From: JAIQFV01 sp041494885
GTDB lineage: Bacteria; Acidobacteriota; Terriglobia; JAIQFV01
NCBI GenBank assembly: GCA_041494885.1
Contig: JBGQBO010000006.1
Location: forward strand, 101,164-165,163
Reading direction: 5' to 3'
DNA: 64,000 bases
The number at the start of each line of letters is the position of its first letter. Position 1 is the first letter of the stretch. Positions 44,742 through 53,436 of the stretch are shown piece by piece. The notes below the pieces were generated by a model. That model had not been told where the DNA came from. It did no database searches and saw only the letters and a program-made list of their open reading frames with translations. The translations under genes were made by a program, and so were the position numbers.

Positions 44742-45932
44742 GTGATGATTAACAAGATGATACGGGTACTCCTCCGGCTCGCCCTCATCGGGGCATTTTC
44801 AGTTCTGCTCTCGTGCGGCGGTGGAATTAAGCCCGGAGAGGCCAAGGTCGACCATCCGGTTGTGAGCGGAGTTAAGGTCAGCGCGATTCACCTGCAAGCG
44901 GTTCCGGATTACTTCGAAGCGGTCGGCACCGTGAAATCCATTAATACCAGCGTAATCTCAAGCAAGGTGATGGCGACCGTTCTTGAGATCAAAGTGAAGG
45001 AAGGCGACCTTGTTCGCGCCGGGAAAGTACTGATGGTGCTGGATGATCGAGAAGCCACCGCACAGCTATCGAAGGCACATGCGGGCACCTCGGAAGCGCA
45101 CCAGGCCCTCGCCGAGGTCGAGCAACAAATCCGGGCAGCCGATGCGAATCGCCAGTTTGCCAGCGCCACCTTGAACCGCTTCAAAGACCTTTATGAAAAG
45201 AAATCGGTCAGTCCTCATGAATTCGAGGAAGTGGAGGCGAAATTCAGGGGGGCCGAAGCCTCCTACCAATCGATGATCGCCCGAAAAGAGCAAGTATTGG
45301 CCAGGGAGAAACAGGCCCGTGCCGATACCGTCATGGCGCAAACCCTGGTGAGCTATTCACGCATCACCGCCCCTGTGGACGGCATCGTCTCCCAAAAGAA
45401 CATAGATGTCGGCACGATGGCATCGCCCGGCATACCCCTGTTCGTGGTGGAGGACACCCGCAATTATCGTCTTGAAGTCGCCGTTGAAAATTCCCTGGTC
45501 AACCAGATCAAATTGAATGACCCCGTTCAAGTTTTGATCGATGCCCTAGGTTCATCAGAGATTCCCGGGCGTGTAGCCGAAATTGTGCCGGCCTCCGACC
45601 CCGCCAGTCGAACCGATGTGGTCAAAGTGAGCCTTTTGATGGATCGGGACAAATCCGGCCACCGGACGCTGGTTCGATCCGGCCTATTTGGAAAAGCCGT
45701 GTTTGCGGTCGGCCAGAAGAAGGCGCTCCTAGTTCCGCGGAAATCGATCCTCATGAAAGGTCAACTCGAGGGGATCTACGTGGTGGATGAATCCAATCTG
45801 GCTCATCTCCGCCTCGTCAAGACCGGAAAGCCTTATGGCGACAGCGTGGAGATTCTTGCAGGGTTGACGGGAGGAGAAAAAGTGGTCATTGAAAACGTCG
45901 GACTGGTCAGCGATGGAAGCCAGGTGAGGTAG
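44742..45932 (+). CDS. RND efflux membrane fusion protein (lipoprotein)
   Basis: 396 residues. The N-terminus is a lipoprotein signal with LLSCGGG, so Cys at about 25 is lipidated and the protein hangs from the inner membrane. The lipoyl/HlyD domain (VMATVLEIKVKEGDLVRAGKVLMVLDDREA), a long alpha hairpin (about 110-200) and the barrel (YSRITAPVDGIVSQKNIDVG) follow in order. It links the pump to TolC. Start GTG 44742 has AGGGA before it; ATG 44745 is also possible. It lies 32 nt after the tolC-like gene and 9 nt before the pump. Confidence 0.92.
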   Translation: MMINKMIRVLLRLALIGAFSVLLSCGGGIKPGEAKVDHPVVSGVKVSAIHLQAVPDYFEAVGTVKSINTSVISSKVMATVLEIKVKEGDLVRAGKVLMVLDDREATAQLSKAHAGTSEAHQALAEVEQQIRAADANRQFASATLNRFKDLYEKKSVSPHEFEEVEAKFRGAEASYQSMIARKEQVLAREKQARADTVMAQTLVSYSRITAPVDGIVSQKNIDVGTMASPGIPLFVVEDTRNYRLEVAVENSLVNQIKLNDPVQVLIDALGSSEIPGRVAEIVPASDPASRTDVVKVSLLMDRDKSGHRTLVRSGLFGKAVFAVGQKKALLVPRKSILMKGQLEGIYVVDESNLAHLRLVKTGKPYGDSVEILAGLTGGEKVVIENVGLVSDGSQVR

Positions 45933-45941
45933 CCGAGCGAT

Positions 45942-48900
45942 ATGAAAAAGGAAATCGGGTTCGCCGGGAAGATAGCGGGGGCTTTTATAGATTCCAAGCT
46001 GACCCCCCTGATCATTGCCGCCTCCATATTGTTGGGCCTTGGCGCGGTGATCCTCCTGCCCCGGGAGGAAGAACCTCAGATCATCGTCCCCATGATCGAT
46101 GTCATGGTTCAGATGCCGGGCGCTTCCGCGAAAGAGGTTGAGGAACGGATCACCAAACCGATGGAGAAACTGATCCGCGAGGTGCCGGGGGTCGAGTACA
46201 TCTACTCAACCTCGTCACCCGGCTATTCGATGGCGATTGTCCGGTTCTATGTCGGACAAAAAGAAGAGGACAGCATTGTCCGGTTGAACCAAAAGATGTT
46301 TGCCCATTTCGATCTGATCCCGCCGGGGGCCAGTCCCCCCCTGATCAAACCGCGTTCCATTGATGATGTCCCCGTTCTGGCGCTGACGCTTTGGAGTGAC
46401 CGTTATGATGCCTTTACCTTGCGCCGCGTGGCCGCACAGATCCACGATCAAATCAAAGAGGTCCCGGATGTCTCCGAGGTCAGAATCATTGGAGGCCAGC
46501 GACGCCAGCTCCGTGTGACGCTCGACGCGGGCAAGATGGCGGCCTATAACGTCGCTCCAGCCCAGTTGATTCCCGCGCTGGATCAATCCAACCGCCAATT
46601 ACAGTCCGGAAGCTTCTCCGCCCGGAACCGGGAGTTCCTGGTTGAAACCGGGGGTTTCTTGCACTCTTCGGAGGACGTGGGACGCGTCGTGGTAGGGGTA
46701 TTCAACAATCGCCCCGTTTACTTACGGGATGTGGGAACGATTGAAGACGGACCCGAGGAGGCCAGCAATTATGTGCTCTTTGGTGCCGGGCCCGCAGCCC
46801 GGTACAAGGAAATCAATCCACCCACAGATTCGGGTCGGTATGCTTCCTTAAGATCCCCCGGTGCGAATGAATCAGCGCCCTACCCCGCGGTCACCCTCTC
46901 GATCGCGAAACGCAAGGGAACCAACGCAATCAAGATTGCGCAGGGAGTCATTGAAAAGGTGGATCGGTTGAAGGGCAACCTGATCCCCGGCGATGTGCAT
47001 ATCACGACAACCCGCAATTATGGGGAGACGGCGCGGGAAAAATCGAACGAACTGCTCTTCCACATGATGATCGCCATCCTCTCGGTATCTGCCCTGATCT
47101 GGTTGACAATTGGCCTGCGTGAGTCGGGGATTGTGGCGATTGCGATCCCTGTCACCCTGGCTCTCACGCTCGCGGTCTTTTATCTTTACGGCTATACACT
47201 GAATCGGATCACACTTTTTGCATTGATTTTTTCCATTGGAATTCTGGTCGATGATGCGATCGTTATTGTTGAGAATATCGTCCGGCATTTTCGACTCCCT
47301 GAGAACGAGGGCCGGTCGGTTCGCGAAATTGCGGTGGAGGCCGTCGATGAAGTCGGCAACCCAACGATCCTGGCCACTTTTACGGTCATTGCGGCCATTG
47401 TCCCCATGGCCTTTGTCAGTGGATTGATGGGTCCTTATATGCGCCCCATTCCCATTGGCGCCTCCGCTGCGATTATCTTTTCGCTGCTGGTGGCCTTTGT
47501 CGTGACGCCCTGGGCAAGTCTGAGACTGCTGAAGCGGCGGGGAGATCATGGGGAGGCCCGGGAAAGCTGGTCCACGAGATTGTACCGGCGGGTGATGTCC
47601 CATCTAATCCATGATTCCCGCTACCGCCTCGGATTCCTGTTCACCGTCGCCATTCTACTCTTAGGAGCCATGTCGCTCTTCGCGATGAAACTCGTACGGG
47701 TCAAGATGCTTCCTTTCGACAACAAGAGCGAGTTCCAGGTGATCATCGACATGCCGGAAGGGACGACCCTTGAAGAGACTGCGGCCGTGACACGCGAGAT
47801 TGGCGACTACATCGCCACACAGCCCGAGGTCACGGATTACCAGATGTACACCGGCACGGCTTCCCCTTACAACTTCAACGGCCTGGTTCGTCATTATTTT
47901 CTGCGCCGCGGGCCCCACGTTGCCGACATTCAGGTCAACCTTGTGTCTAAGAGTGACCGGACATCACAGAGCCATGACATCGCGAAGCGCATGCGCCCCC
48001 GGATTGTCCAGATTGCCAGCCGGTATCAAGCCCGCGTCAAAGTGGCTGAAGTTCCACCCGGCCCGCCGGTGCTCCAAACGCTGGTGGCTGAAGTGTACGG
48101 CCCGGATTACAGCCGCCAAATTGAAGTCGCGCGCCAGATTCGAGATATCTTCGACAAGACGGCGGGGGTCGTGGATGTGGATTGGTATATGGAGGGCGAC
48201 CAAACCCAATACCGATTCGTGGTGGACAAGGAAAAAGCCTCGTTGAACGGCGTCTCGGCCGAACAAATTGCGTCCACACTTCGCCTCGCTGTCGAGGGGA
48301 TGAATGTGGGATTGCTGCATCAAGACCTGGAAAAGGAGGACGTGCCGATCCATCTGAGATTGACCCCCGCAGGCCGTTCCAGCGTGGATGACTTGAAACG
48401 GATCAAGGTTGTGGGTCGCCAAGGAAATCTTGTCCCTCTGGGTGAACTGGTGCACATCGAAGAGGGGCTGGGTGACAAGAGCATTTATCACAAAAATCTG
48501 ATGCCGGTGGTTTATGTCACCGGGGACGTGGCGGGCCAGGAGGAGAGCCCGGTCTATGCGATCTTAAAGTTAAACAAATCCATCGATCAACTGAAACTTT
48601 CGGAAGGATACACCCTCGAACGCTACGTGGCACAGCAGCCCTTTCTCGCCGACAAACTCTCCCTGAAATGGGATGGGGAATGGCACATTACCTATGAAGT
48701 GTTCCGCGATCTCGGTCTGGCCTTTGCGGCGGTCCTCATCCTTATCTATATTCTGGTGGTCGGATGGTTCCATTCGTTTAAGACGCCTCTCGCCATCATG
48801 GCGGCGATTCCCTTCTCGCTGGTCGGAATCCTGCCCGCCCACGCGCTCATGGGGGCCTTCTTTACTGCCACCTCCATGATCGGGTTCATTGCCGGTGCCG

Positions 48901-49196
48901 GAATCGTAGTGCGAAACTCGATCATCCTCGTGGACTTCATCGAATTGCGCCTCCAGCAAGGGATGCCCCTGAGGGAAGCGGTCATCGAAGCGGGAGCGGT
49001 TCGTTTCCGTCCCATGATGTTAACCGCTGCTGCCGTAATTATTGGGTCAGCGGTCATCCTGTTTGACCCCATCTTCCAGGGATTGGCAATCTCACTCATG
49101 GCAGGAGAAGTGGCCTCCCTTCTGCTCTCCCGGATGACCGTTCCGATTGTTTACTTTTTGAGTGAGAAGAAGAAGTGGGAGCAAGCGCACGTTTAA
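45942..49196 (+). CDS. RND (HAE1-type) efflux pump permease
   Basis: 1084 residues, usual size. Twelve helices in two halves with two large periplasmic loops. Recognised parts are the N-terminal FIDSKLTPLIIAAS, IIVPMIDVMVQMPGASAKEVEERITKPMEKL, the helix-4 proton site SIGILVDDAIVIVENIVRHFR, and the second-half GAGIVVRNSIILVDFIELRLQQG. The second-half motif is typical of the broader HAE1/hydrophobe group rather than CusA. The gene overlaps nothing and ends the operon; export of drugs, lipids or metals cannot be resolved. Confidence 0.94.
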   Translation: MKKEIGFAGKIAGAFIDSKLTPLIIAASILLGLGAVILLPREEEPQIIVPMIDVMVQMPGASAKEVEERITKPMEKLIREVPGVEYIYSTSSPGYSMAIVRFYVGQKEEDSIVRLNQKMFAHFDLIPPGASPPLIKPRSIDDVPVLALTLWSDRYDAFTLRRVAAQIHDQIKEVPDVSEVRIIGGQRRQLRVTLDAGKMAAYNVAPAQLIPALDQSNRQLQSGSFSARNREFLVETGGFLHSSEDVGRVVVGVFNNRPVYLRDVGTIEDGPEEASNYVLFGAGPAARYKEINPPTDSGRYASLRSPGANESAPYPAVTLSIAKRKGTNAIKIAQGVIEKVDRLKGNLIPGDVHITTTRNYGETAREKSNELLFHMMIAILSVSALIWLTIGLRESGIVAIAIPVTLALTLAVFYLYGYTLNRITLFALIFSIGILVDDAIVIVENIVRHFRLPENEGRSVREIAVEAVDEVGNPTILATFTVIAAIVPMAFVSGLMGPYMRPIPIGASAAIIFSLLVAFVVTPWASLRLLKRRGDHGEARESWSTRLYRRVMSHLIHDSRYRLGFLFTVAILLLGAMSLFAMKLVRVKMLPFDNKSEFQVIIDMPEGTTLEETAAVTREIGDYIATQPEVTDYQMYTGTASPYNFNGLVRHYFLRRGPHVADIQVNLVSKSDRTSQSHDIAKRMRPRIVQIASRYQARVKVAEVPPGPPVLQTLVAEVYGPDYSRQIEVARQIRDIFDKTAGVVDVDWYMEGDQTQYRFVVDKEKASLNGVSAEQIASTLRLAVEGMNVGLLHQDLEKEDVPIHLRLTPAGRSSVDDLKRIKVVGRQGNLVPLGELVHIEEGLGDKSIYHKNLMPVVYVTGDVAGQEESPVYAILKLNKSIDQLKLSEGYTLERYVAQQPFLADKLSLKWDGEWHITYEVFRDLGLAFAAVLILIYILVVGWFHSFKTPLAIMAAIPFSLVGILPAHALMGAFFTATSMIGFIAGAGIVVRNSIILVDFIELRLQQGMPLREAVIEAGAVRFRPMMLTAAAVIIGSAVILFDPIFQGLAISLMAGEVASLLLSRMTVPIVYFLSEKKKWEQAHV

Positions 49197-49259
49197 TCTG
49201 AAATCCTAAGCCATCAGGTCAATGCGAGATACCACGCCAGTCTCGAAAGGATGATTCTT

Positions 49260-49736
49260 ATGGAACCGAAAAAAGCATTTAAAATCTTTTATTACGCCAC
49301 CGAGCTCCGGTGGAGCGGCGAGCGCCGGGGAGAATTGTCATGCGAGGGCAAACCTGGTCTTGAGATTGCCGCCCCCCCGGAATTCAAGGGACACCCGGGT
49401 CGATGGACCCCCGAAGACCTTTTTGTCGGGGCGATCGAGATTTGCATCATGACGACCTTCCTGGCTTTCGCTCACCACAAGAAGCTCGGCCTGATTCAAT
49501 ATGAGAGTTCGACTCAAGGCACCCTTGAAAATGTGGATGGAAGGTACCAATTCACTCGGGTCATGGTAAGCCCGCGCATCACCGTCGCCACCTCAGATGA
49601 GATTGCGCTGGCGGAGCAGCTGTTTCACGATGTCGAAGGAAGTTGCCTGATTTCAAACTCACTCAAGACACAGGTGGAGATTCAACCCGTTATCCTCGCG
49701 GCGAATGCAAGCCCGGGACCGGTCATGGCGGTCTAG
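49260..49736 (+). CDS. OsmC family protein (first copy)
   Basis: 158 residues from ATG 49260 (AAAGGA about 8 nt upstream; an ATG at 49251 overlaps that site). The redox cysteines are in FVGAIEICIMTTFLAF and DVEGSCLISNSL. The family reduces organic hydroperoxides with a Cys-based mechanism. It lies 64 nt after the RND pump but has its own ribosome site. A second OsmC protein of a different subgroup is at 52.4 kb. Confidence 0.85.
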   Translation: MEPKKAFKIFYYATELRWSGERRGELSCEGKPGLEIAAPPEFKGHPGRWTPEDLFVGAIEICIMTTFLAFAHHKKLGLIQYESSTQGTLENVDGRYQFTRVMVSPRITVATSDEIALAEQLFHDVEGSCLISNSLKTQVEIQPVILAANASPGPVMAV

Positions 49737-49877
49737 AGGTTGGCCACTCGCATGAGCGATGGTCAGGGGTTGAAGTAAATTAACGATTTCGTTTTTTTAG
49801 AGGTTTCTCAAACCATGGAAACTCATGGAATGATCACCCCGAGGGCGGGGAAGGTCAGTTGAACGGGGGTGCGTTTC

Positions 49878-50147
49878 ATGCCGCGTCATTCGAAAGCAAC
49901 TCAGCTCCAGGAATCGACCCGTTGCAAGAACTTATTGCGCATGTTTGCGGATTACCTTGACGGAGAGCTTCCCCCATCGCTTTGTGCGGAGCTTGAAAAG
50001 CATATCCAGAAATGTCAAACATGCGATTGCGTATTTGATGCCCTTAGGAAGACACTCGCGTTATACAAGAAAATGCCTGAGGTCAAGATCCCCCCAAGAA
50101 CAAGACGTGACCTTGATCGACTCTTAAGGAAGAGGGGCCGCGGTTAA
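49878..50147 (+). CDS. zf-HC2-type anti-sigma-like protein
   Basis: 89 residues. KNLLRMFADYLDGELPPSLCAELEKHIQKCQTCDCVFDALRKTL carries the HxxxCxxC zinc-finger of anti-sigma factors (His about 48, Cys about 52 and 55). It has no membrane anchor, so it would act in the cytoplasm. It stands alone on the plus strand; the ECF sigma gene with its own zf-HC2 partner is 1.4 kb away. I chose ATG 49878 over GTG 49869. Confidence 0.8.
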   Translation: MPRHSKATQLQESTRCKNLLRMFADYLDGELPPSLCAELEKHIQKCQTCDCVFDALRKTLALYKKMPEVKIPPRTRRDLDRLLRKRGRG

Positions 50148-50171
50148 GAGGGAGATACGGTTAGAGCGGTG

Positions 50172-50199
50172 AAGGCATCCCGATACATTGGGATGCCTT
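50172..50199. terminator. Hairpin between convergent genes
   Basis: Ten-bp perfect stem (50172-50181 with 50190-50199, core GGCATCCC) with an 8-nt loop, followed by GTTTA. It lies between convergent genes ending at 50147 and 50254 and may stop transcription from the plus strand; the T-run is weak. Confidence 0.65.
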
Positions 50200-50253
50200 G
50201 TTTATAGTGCTAAGGAAGGGAGCCCAGGAAGATCTTTGCGAATCCCCTGCAAT

Positions 50254-50682
50254 TTACTTTGCGGGGGTTCCCATGCAAGGGCACTTCATTCCATCACCTT
50301 GCTTCTGCGCCATCATCTGGTGCATCTGTTGCATCTTCTCATCAGCCTTCTTTTGTTGAGAGGAAGCAACCAGGTCGGCCACGAGTTTCACCTGGCTGTC
50401 AGACAGACCCAGATCGGCTTTTTTGCTTTTGAGCAGAGCATTGATTTCCTCCGGGGACAGAGAGAACATACCGGCCATTCCATCCTTCATGGCAGGCATG
50501 GAGTGTTGCATCTGACCCTTCATCTGCTCCCCGTGCATGTGCGACATTTGACCCATCATGGGGCAGTTCATGGTTTCAGAATTTGATTGCTCAGCCGGCT
50601 TCGGCTCGGACTTGGTCTGGGCAAGGATCAGGGTGACGATGAACATCATGGCAACCGTAATGACGACGAGAGTTTTCTTCAT
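50254..50682 (-). CDS. Exported Met/His/Cys-rich protein (Spy/CpxP-like tail)
   Basis: 142 residues with a signal peptide (about 1-22, ending ILAQ). The middle is Met/His/Cys rich (NCPMMGQMSHMHGEQMKGQMQHSMPAMKDGM), then helical LSPEEINALLKSKKADLGLSDSQVKLVADLV, and a tail KMQQMHQMMAQKQGDGMKCPCMG. It looks like a periplasmic metal-binding (copper or similar) protein with a Spy/LTXXQ-like helical part. GGAGGAG lies 4 nt before the ATG. A stress role beside the sigma factor and efflux genes is inferred. Confidence 0.7.
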   Translation of the reverse strand: MKKTLVVITVAMMFIVTLILAQTKSEPKPAEQSNSETMNCPMMGQMSHMHGEQMKGQMQHSMPAMKDGMAGMFSLSPEEINALLKSKKADLGLSDSQVKLVADLVASSQQKKADEKMQQMHQMMAQKQGDGMKCPCMGTPAK

Positions 50683-50916
50683 ACTCCTCCTTAATTTATG
50701 ATCACAACCTTAAATTTGAATTGAGTCCTTTCGATTCTAATACCGTTCCCACCTGCCGGGGCGAGTATTTAGGAACTTCCTTCATGTCGCAACAATCCGC
50801 ATGACAATCCATCTGCCCGATCCACTTAACTCCTGGGGCGGGCCAAGAGGCACCCTCTGACGGCAGGCTAAGCACAATGGCGGATTGATCACCGCCATCC
50901 TCCCAGACGCGCAAGG

Positions 50917-51120
50917 TTATTTCATGGCCGCGGCCGGCTTAACCCCAAAACGCATGAGGATTTTCTCCATCAGACACCAGTTCGTGAAAGCCGACTGAAC
51001 CAAATTAACGCCCACGAAAGCCGTGAAAAGGAACCAATAGGGGCTCACAAAGTAACCCAGTGCGAGGCTGAAAAGCACAAACGTGCCGGCAATTGCCCGG
51101 ATCCAATTCTCCAAGTACAT
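50917..51120 (-). CDS. DUF2892 inner-membrane protein (YgaP-like helices)
   Basis: 67 residues starting MYLENWIRAIAGTFVLFSLALGYFVSPYWFLFTAFVGVNLVQSAFTNWCLMEKILMRFG. Two helices and the conserved NxxQSAFTxWCxMEKIL are typical of DUF2892, the membrane part of rhodanese YgaP. ATG 51120 has GGGAAGGG about 9 nt upstream; ATG 51129 is alternative. Stand-alone copies are frequent near rhodanese or thioredoxin-like genes and are thought to help sulfur or heavy-metal handling; this is inference. Confidence 0.85.
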   Translation of the reverse strand: MYLENWIRAIAGTFVLFSLALGYFVSPYWFLFTAFVGVNLVQSAFTNWCLMEKILMRFGVKPAAAMK

Positions 51121-51329
51121 GATTTGCATCCCTTCCCCCAGGATTTCCCGGATTGTCGAGGGTCATTTCCGAAACATCTCACCGATCCACCTCTCCATAA
51201 CATAGATTCAAAAAGAGGGAAAAAGACTCATGGAATTTCCTTTTCCGATAAAGGGGAACGATTCCCAATCAAATCGATTGAGCCAACCCAAGCAGAGGAC
51301 CTGAATTCCATTGCAGCGTGGGACCTTTT

Positions 51330-51551
51330 CTAAGGGTTCCCCATGATCCTCCTTCTTTCGCGAAGGGATTGGGGCAGCCGCCGGTGGACTTGAGGCGGGA
51401 TGGGCACCCATCGTCGATCCTTGAATAACTTTGTCGTATTCGTTGTCGTGTCAAGAACAATCCGGCATCGGTCACATCCCTTGAGATGGTTCTCCAGACC
51501 CTTACAAAGATCCCGCTCCAGCTCACCTTCAATGTATCTGGCCATGCGCAT
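51330..51551 (-). CDS. zf-HC2 anti-sigma factor, overlapping the sigma gene
   Basis: 73 residues: MRMARYIEGELERDLCKGLENHLKGCDRCRIVLDTTTNT with the HxxxCxxC finger (His about 22, Cys about 26 and 29). Its start overlaps the last 23 nt of the ECF sigma gene, so it is made together with it and probably binds it. No membrane segment is present; it would be a cytoplasmic redox or metal-sensitive ZAS-like anti-sigma factor. Confidence 0.85.
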   Translation of the reverse strand: MRMARYIEGELERDLCKGLENHLKGCDRCRIVLDTTTNTTKLFKDRRWVPIPPQVHRRLPQSLRERRRIMGNP

Positions 51552-52167
51552 GAGCAGTATTTTGCGGTTTGTTTCGTTTGCCCTTCTTCCCGTAGTAGGC
51601 CGTCAATCGTTCACGGAGCTCAAGTCGAGCCCGCATCAATCTCGATTTCACCGCAAATACCGACAACCCAAGCATTCGCGCCACTTCGGCGTTGGAAAAC
51701 TCCTCTACATCCCGCAGCCAAAACACCGTTCGATAGATCGGCGGCAACCAGAGGATCGCTCGCCGAAGGATACGTTCGCTTTCCAACCGGGAGTACTTCT
51801 GTTCTGGATTCTCATACCATCTTACCACGCTCTTGGGATGAAATTCGTGAGGCCCATCGCCGAGATCGTCCATCGCGATCATATTGGGATGGGAACTCTT
51901 ACGGAAGCGAATCAGGGTGGCGTTGACCGCTATTTTCATTACCCAAGTATAAAAGCTGGCCTCCTCGCGGAATCGCCGGAGATTTTCAAAGGCCTTCAAG
52001 AAGGTCTCCTGAAGGATATCCTCAGCGTCCTCGCGATTTCCACTCAAGCGATAGGCCACATTGTAAATCTTCCTTTCGTAACGATGAACCAACGCTTCGA
52101 ATGCCTCGTAATTCCCCGACTTGGCATCCTTAACAAGTTGTTTCTCATCAACTTCTGTCTTGACCAT
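51529..52167 (-). CDS. ECF-family RNA polymerase sigma factor
   Basis: 212 residues from ATG 52167. Region 2 reads FEALVHRYERKIYNVAYRLSGNREDAEDILQETFLKAFENL and region 4 reads LPPIYRTVFWLRDVEEFSNAEVARMLGLSVFAVKSRLMRARLELRERL. The frame extends 47 codons upstream but without family sequence. Its anti-sigma partner overlaps its 3' end. The neighbours (OsmC, thioredoxin, thiol peroxidase) suggest oxidative or envelope stress as the signal; this is inferred. Confidence 0.93.
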   Translation of the reverse strand: MVKTEVDEKQLVKDAKSGNYEAFEALVHRYERKIYNVAYRLSGNREDAEDILQETFLKAFENLRRFREEASFYTWVMKIAVNATLIRFRKSSHPNMIAMDDLGDGPHEFHPKSVVRWYENPEQKYSRLESERILRRAILWLPPIYRTVFWLRDVEEFSNAEVARMLGLSVFAVKSRLMRARLELRERLTAYYGKKGKRNKPQNTAHAHGQIH

Positions 52168-52438
52168 GGCCACCGGAGAGCAGCGTACGGATGGAATCAC
52201 CAATAAGAAGCTTATACAGCGAAATCTGAACTTATAGCCTGAACGAAGTATACCGCAAATGGATTCGCATGTGTCATAAGACCTGCTCTCTAAGGGTATC
52301 GTTTTCATGCATAATTTCAGTGAGATCCGTTCAAGTATCCAACGGATTCAGTAGATTTTGAGTCGCCAGGCAGATAATTGAATCCATACTCGTGGGTTGG
52401 AATTGCGTTCCACCTAGTTTTTTTACAGGGGTTTGTAA

Positions 52439-52894
52439 ATGACAACAGATGCTTCAGTTAAGTGGGTTGACGGAAATCAGTTTGTGGGGGTTCCTTCGAG
52501 CGGACATGGAGTGGTCATTGATGCCGACAGAGCACGAAATTCAGGGATCGGCCCCATGGAACTCCTGCTCCTGGGGCTGGGAGGATGCACCAGTACAGAT
52601 GTCATCAATATCCTCCGGAAGAAGCGGGAGAAAATAACTGGTTTGGAAGTCCAAATCCGTGGTGAAAGGGCCTCCGCACCTCCTACGGTTTATACCCAAA
52701 TTCACGTCCACTACATCGTCAAGGGGACGAGGATTAAGGAGAAATCGGTTCAGGACGCCATTCATCTGTCGGAGACAAAATATTGCGGTGCAGCGGCCAT
52801 GCTGGGGAAGACGGCCAAAATGTCTTTTGATTATGAGATCCATCAAGTTGAGTCCGTTGAGTCCAGCGCCATCGCTGAGGCAGGGTCTGAATGA
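52439..52894 (+). CDS. OsmC family protein (second copy)
   Basis: 151 residues with the YhfA-like OsmC pattern: MELLLLGLGGCTSTDVINILRKKREKITGLEVQIRGERA and TKYCGAAAMLGKTAKMSFDYEI, with the two conserved cysteines. It should reduce hydroperoxides or related compounds. The ATG at 52439 follows GGGG/TTTG and has no strong ribosome site. It is divergent from the sigma gene (271 nt), sharing an intergenic region that could hold promoters for both. Confidence 0.88.
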   Translation: MTTDASVKWVDGNQFVGVPSSGHGVVIDADRARNSGIGPMELLLLGLGGCTSTDVINILRKKREKITGLEVQIRGERASAPPTVYTQIHVHYIVKGTRIKEKSVQDAIHLSETKYCGAAAMLGKTAKMSFDYEIHQVESVESSAIAEAGSE

Positions 52895-52918
52895 GTAATC
52901 TGGGGGGATAACGGAATC

Positions 52919-53122
52919 ATGCCGATGTTCGAATATGAATGCGCCCGGTGCCGACACGTATTTGAGAAGTTGGTGTTCTCTGCTGGCCCCCGCACGCCCA
53001 AATGCCCGAGATGTCAAAGCGTCAGAACAAAGCAACTTTTTTCAACATTTAATTCCAGGAACGAAGCCCGAACCCATGCCTCGAGAGCAGCAGACGGCTG
53101 TAGGAGCACGCGGTTTACTTGA
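52919..53122 (+). CDS. FmdB-family zinc ribbon protein (second copy)
   Basis: 67 residues starting MPMFEYECARCRHVFEKLVFSAGPRTPKCPRCQSVRTKQLFSTF. CARC and CPRC form the zinc knuckles. It lies 24 nt after the OsmC gene in the same orientation and 134 nt before the candidate selenoprotein gene, so the four genes OsmC-FmdB-small protein-thioredoxin may be one operon. Confidence 0.82.
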   Translation: MPMFEYECARCRHVFEKLVFSAGPRTPKCPRCQSVRTKQLFSTFNSRNEARTHASRAADGCRSTRFT

Positions 53123-53256
53123 GCGGGTTGAAGCGGGCCGTGCGCCGGCAGATCCTGGTCATTGGGAAGAGTATCTCCATCGTCAGTCCATGCGAGCGTG
53201 TGTTCAATAGAAGGATAGGGCTTGACTGGGGATGATTTGTGGAGCAAGGATGTCCG

Positions 53257-53436
53257 ATGAGCGATTGGTGGATATTGGTTTTCATTGCGGTTTGGATTCT
53301 GTTGCAGACCTACATTTTGCCCAAGCTGGGAATACCCACTTGAGCTTCGAAGTCTTGTTCCACCGGGTCACGGTGGCCGGAGAAGAACAGCTCTGCAAAG
53401 AACGAAGGAACGGAAAGCAGGGGTAACGAGCCATGA
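53257..53436 (+). CDS. Candidate small membrane selenoprotein (in-frame UGA)
   Basis: From ATG 53257 (AAGGA 6 nt upstream) the frame gives MSDWWILVFIAVWILLQTYI and LPKLGIPT, a single membrane helix, then TGA at 53341-53343. Read through as selenocysteine, it continues ASKSCSTGSRWPEKN and ends at TGA 53434-53436, 59 residues in all. The final TGA overlaps the thioredoxin ATG as ATGA, so the read-through frame, not the 28-residue product, is coupled to the next gene. Sec29 and Cys34 make a U-x4-C pair. A 6-bp hairpin with a GGUCA loop stands 22 nt past the UGA. A different frame from ATG 53250 to 53426 is the alternative but has no hydrophobic or family-like features. Sec use in this genome is not shown within the window. 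Confidence 0.55.
53360..53376 (+). promoter_or_regulatory. Candidate bacterial SECIS hairpin
   Basis: A perfect 6-bp stem CCACCG (53360-53365) with CGGTGG (53371-53376) has the 5-nt loop GGTCA. Bacterial SECIS elements lie just after the UGA and need a G in the first positions of the apical loop; the E. coli fdhF loop is GGUC. The loop begins 22 nt after the UGA. Confidence 0.5.

Noticed and set aside
50702..50914. 70-codon minus-strand frame directly after the DUF2892 gene
   Set aside because: TTG start without a ribosome site and no recognisable features, although a CHADCC patch is curious.
53250..53426. Frame from ATG 53250 overlapping the candidate selenoprotein
   Set aside because: It also has a ribosome-like site, but lacks any hydrophobic or family-like sequence and does not couple to thioredoxin; treated as a shadow.
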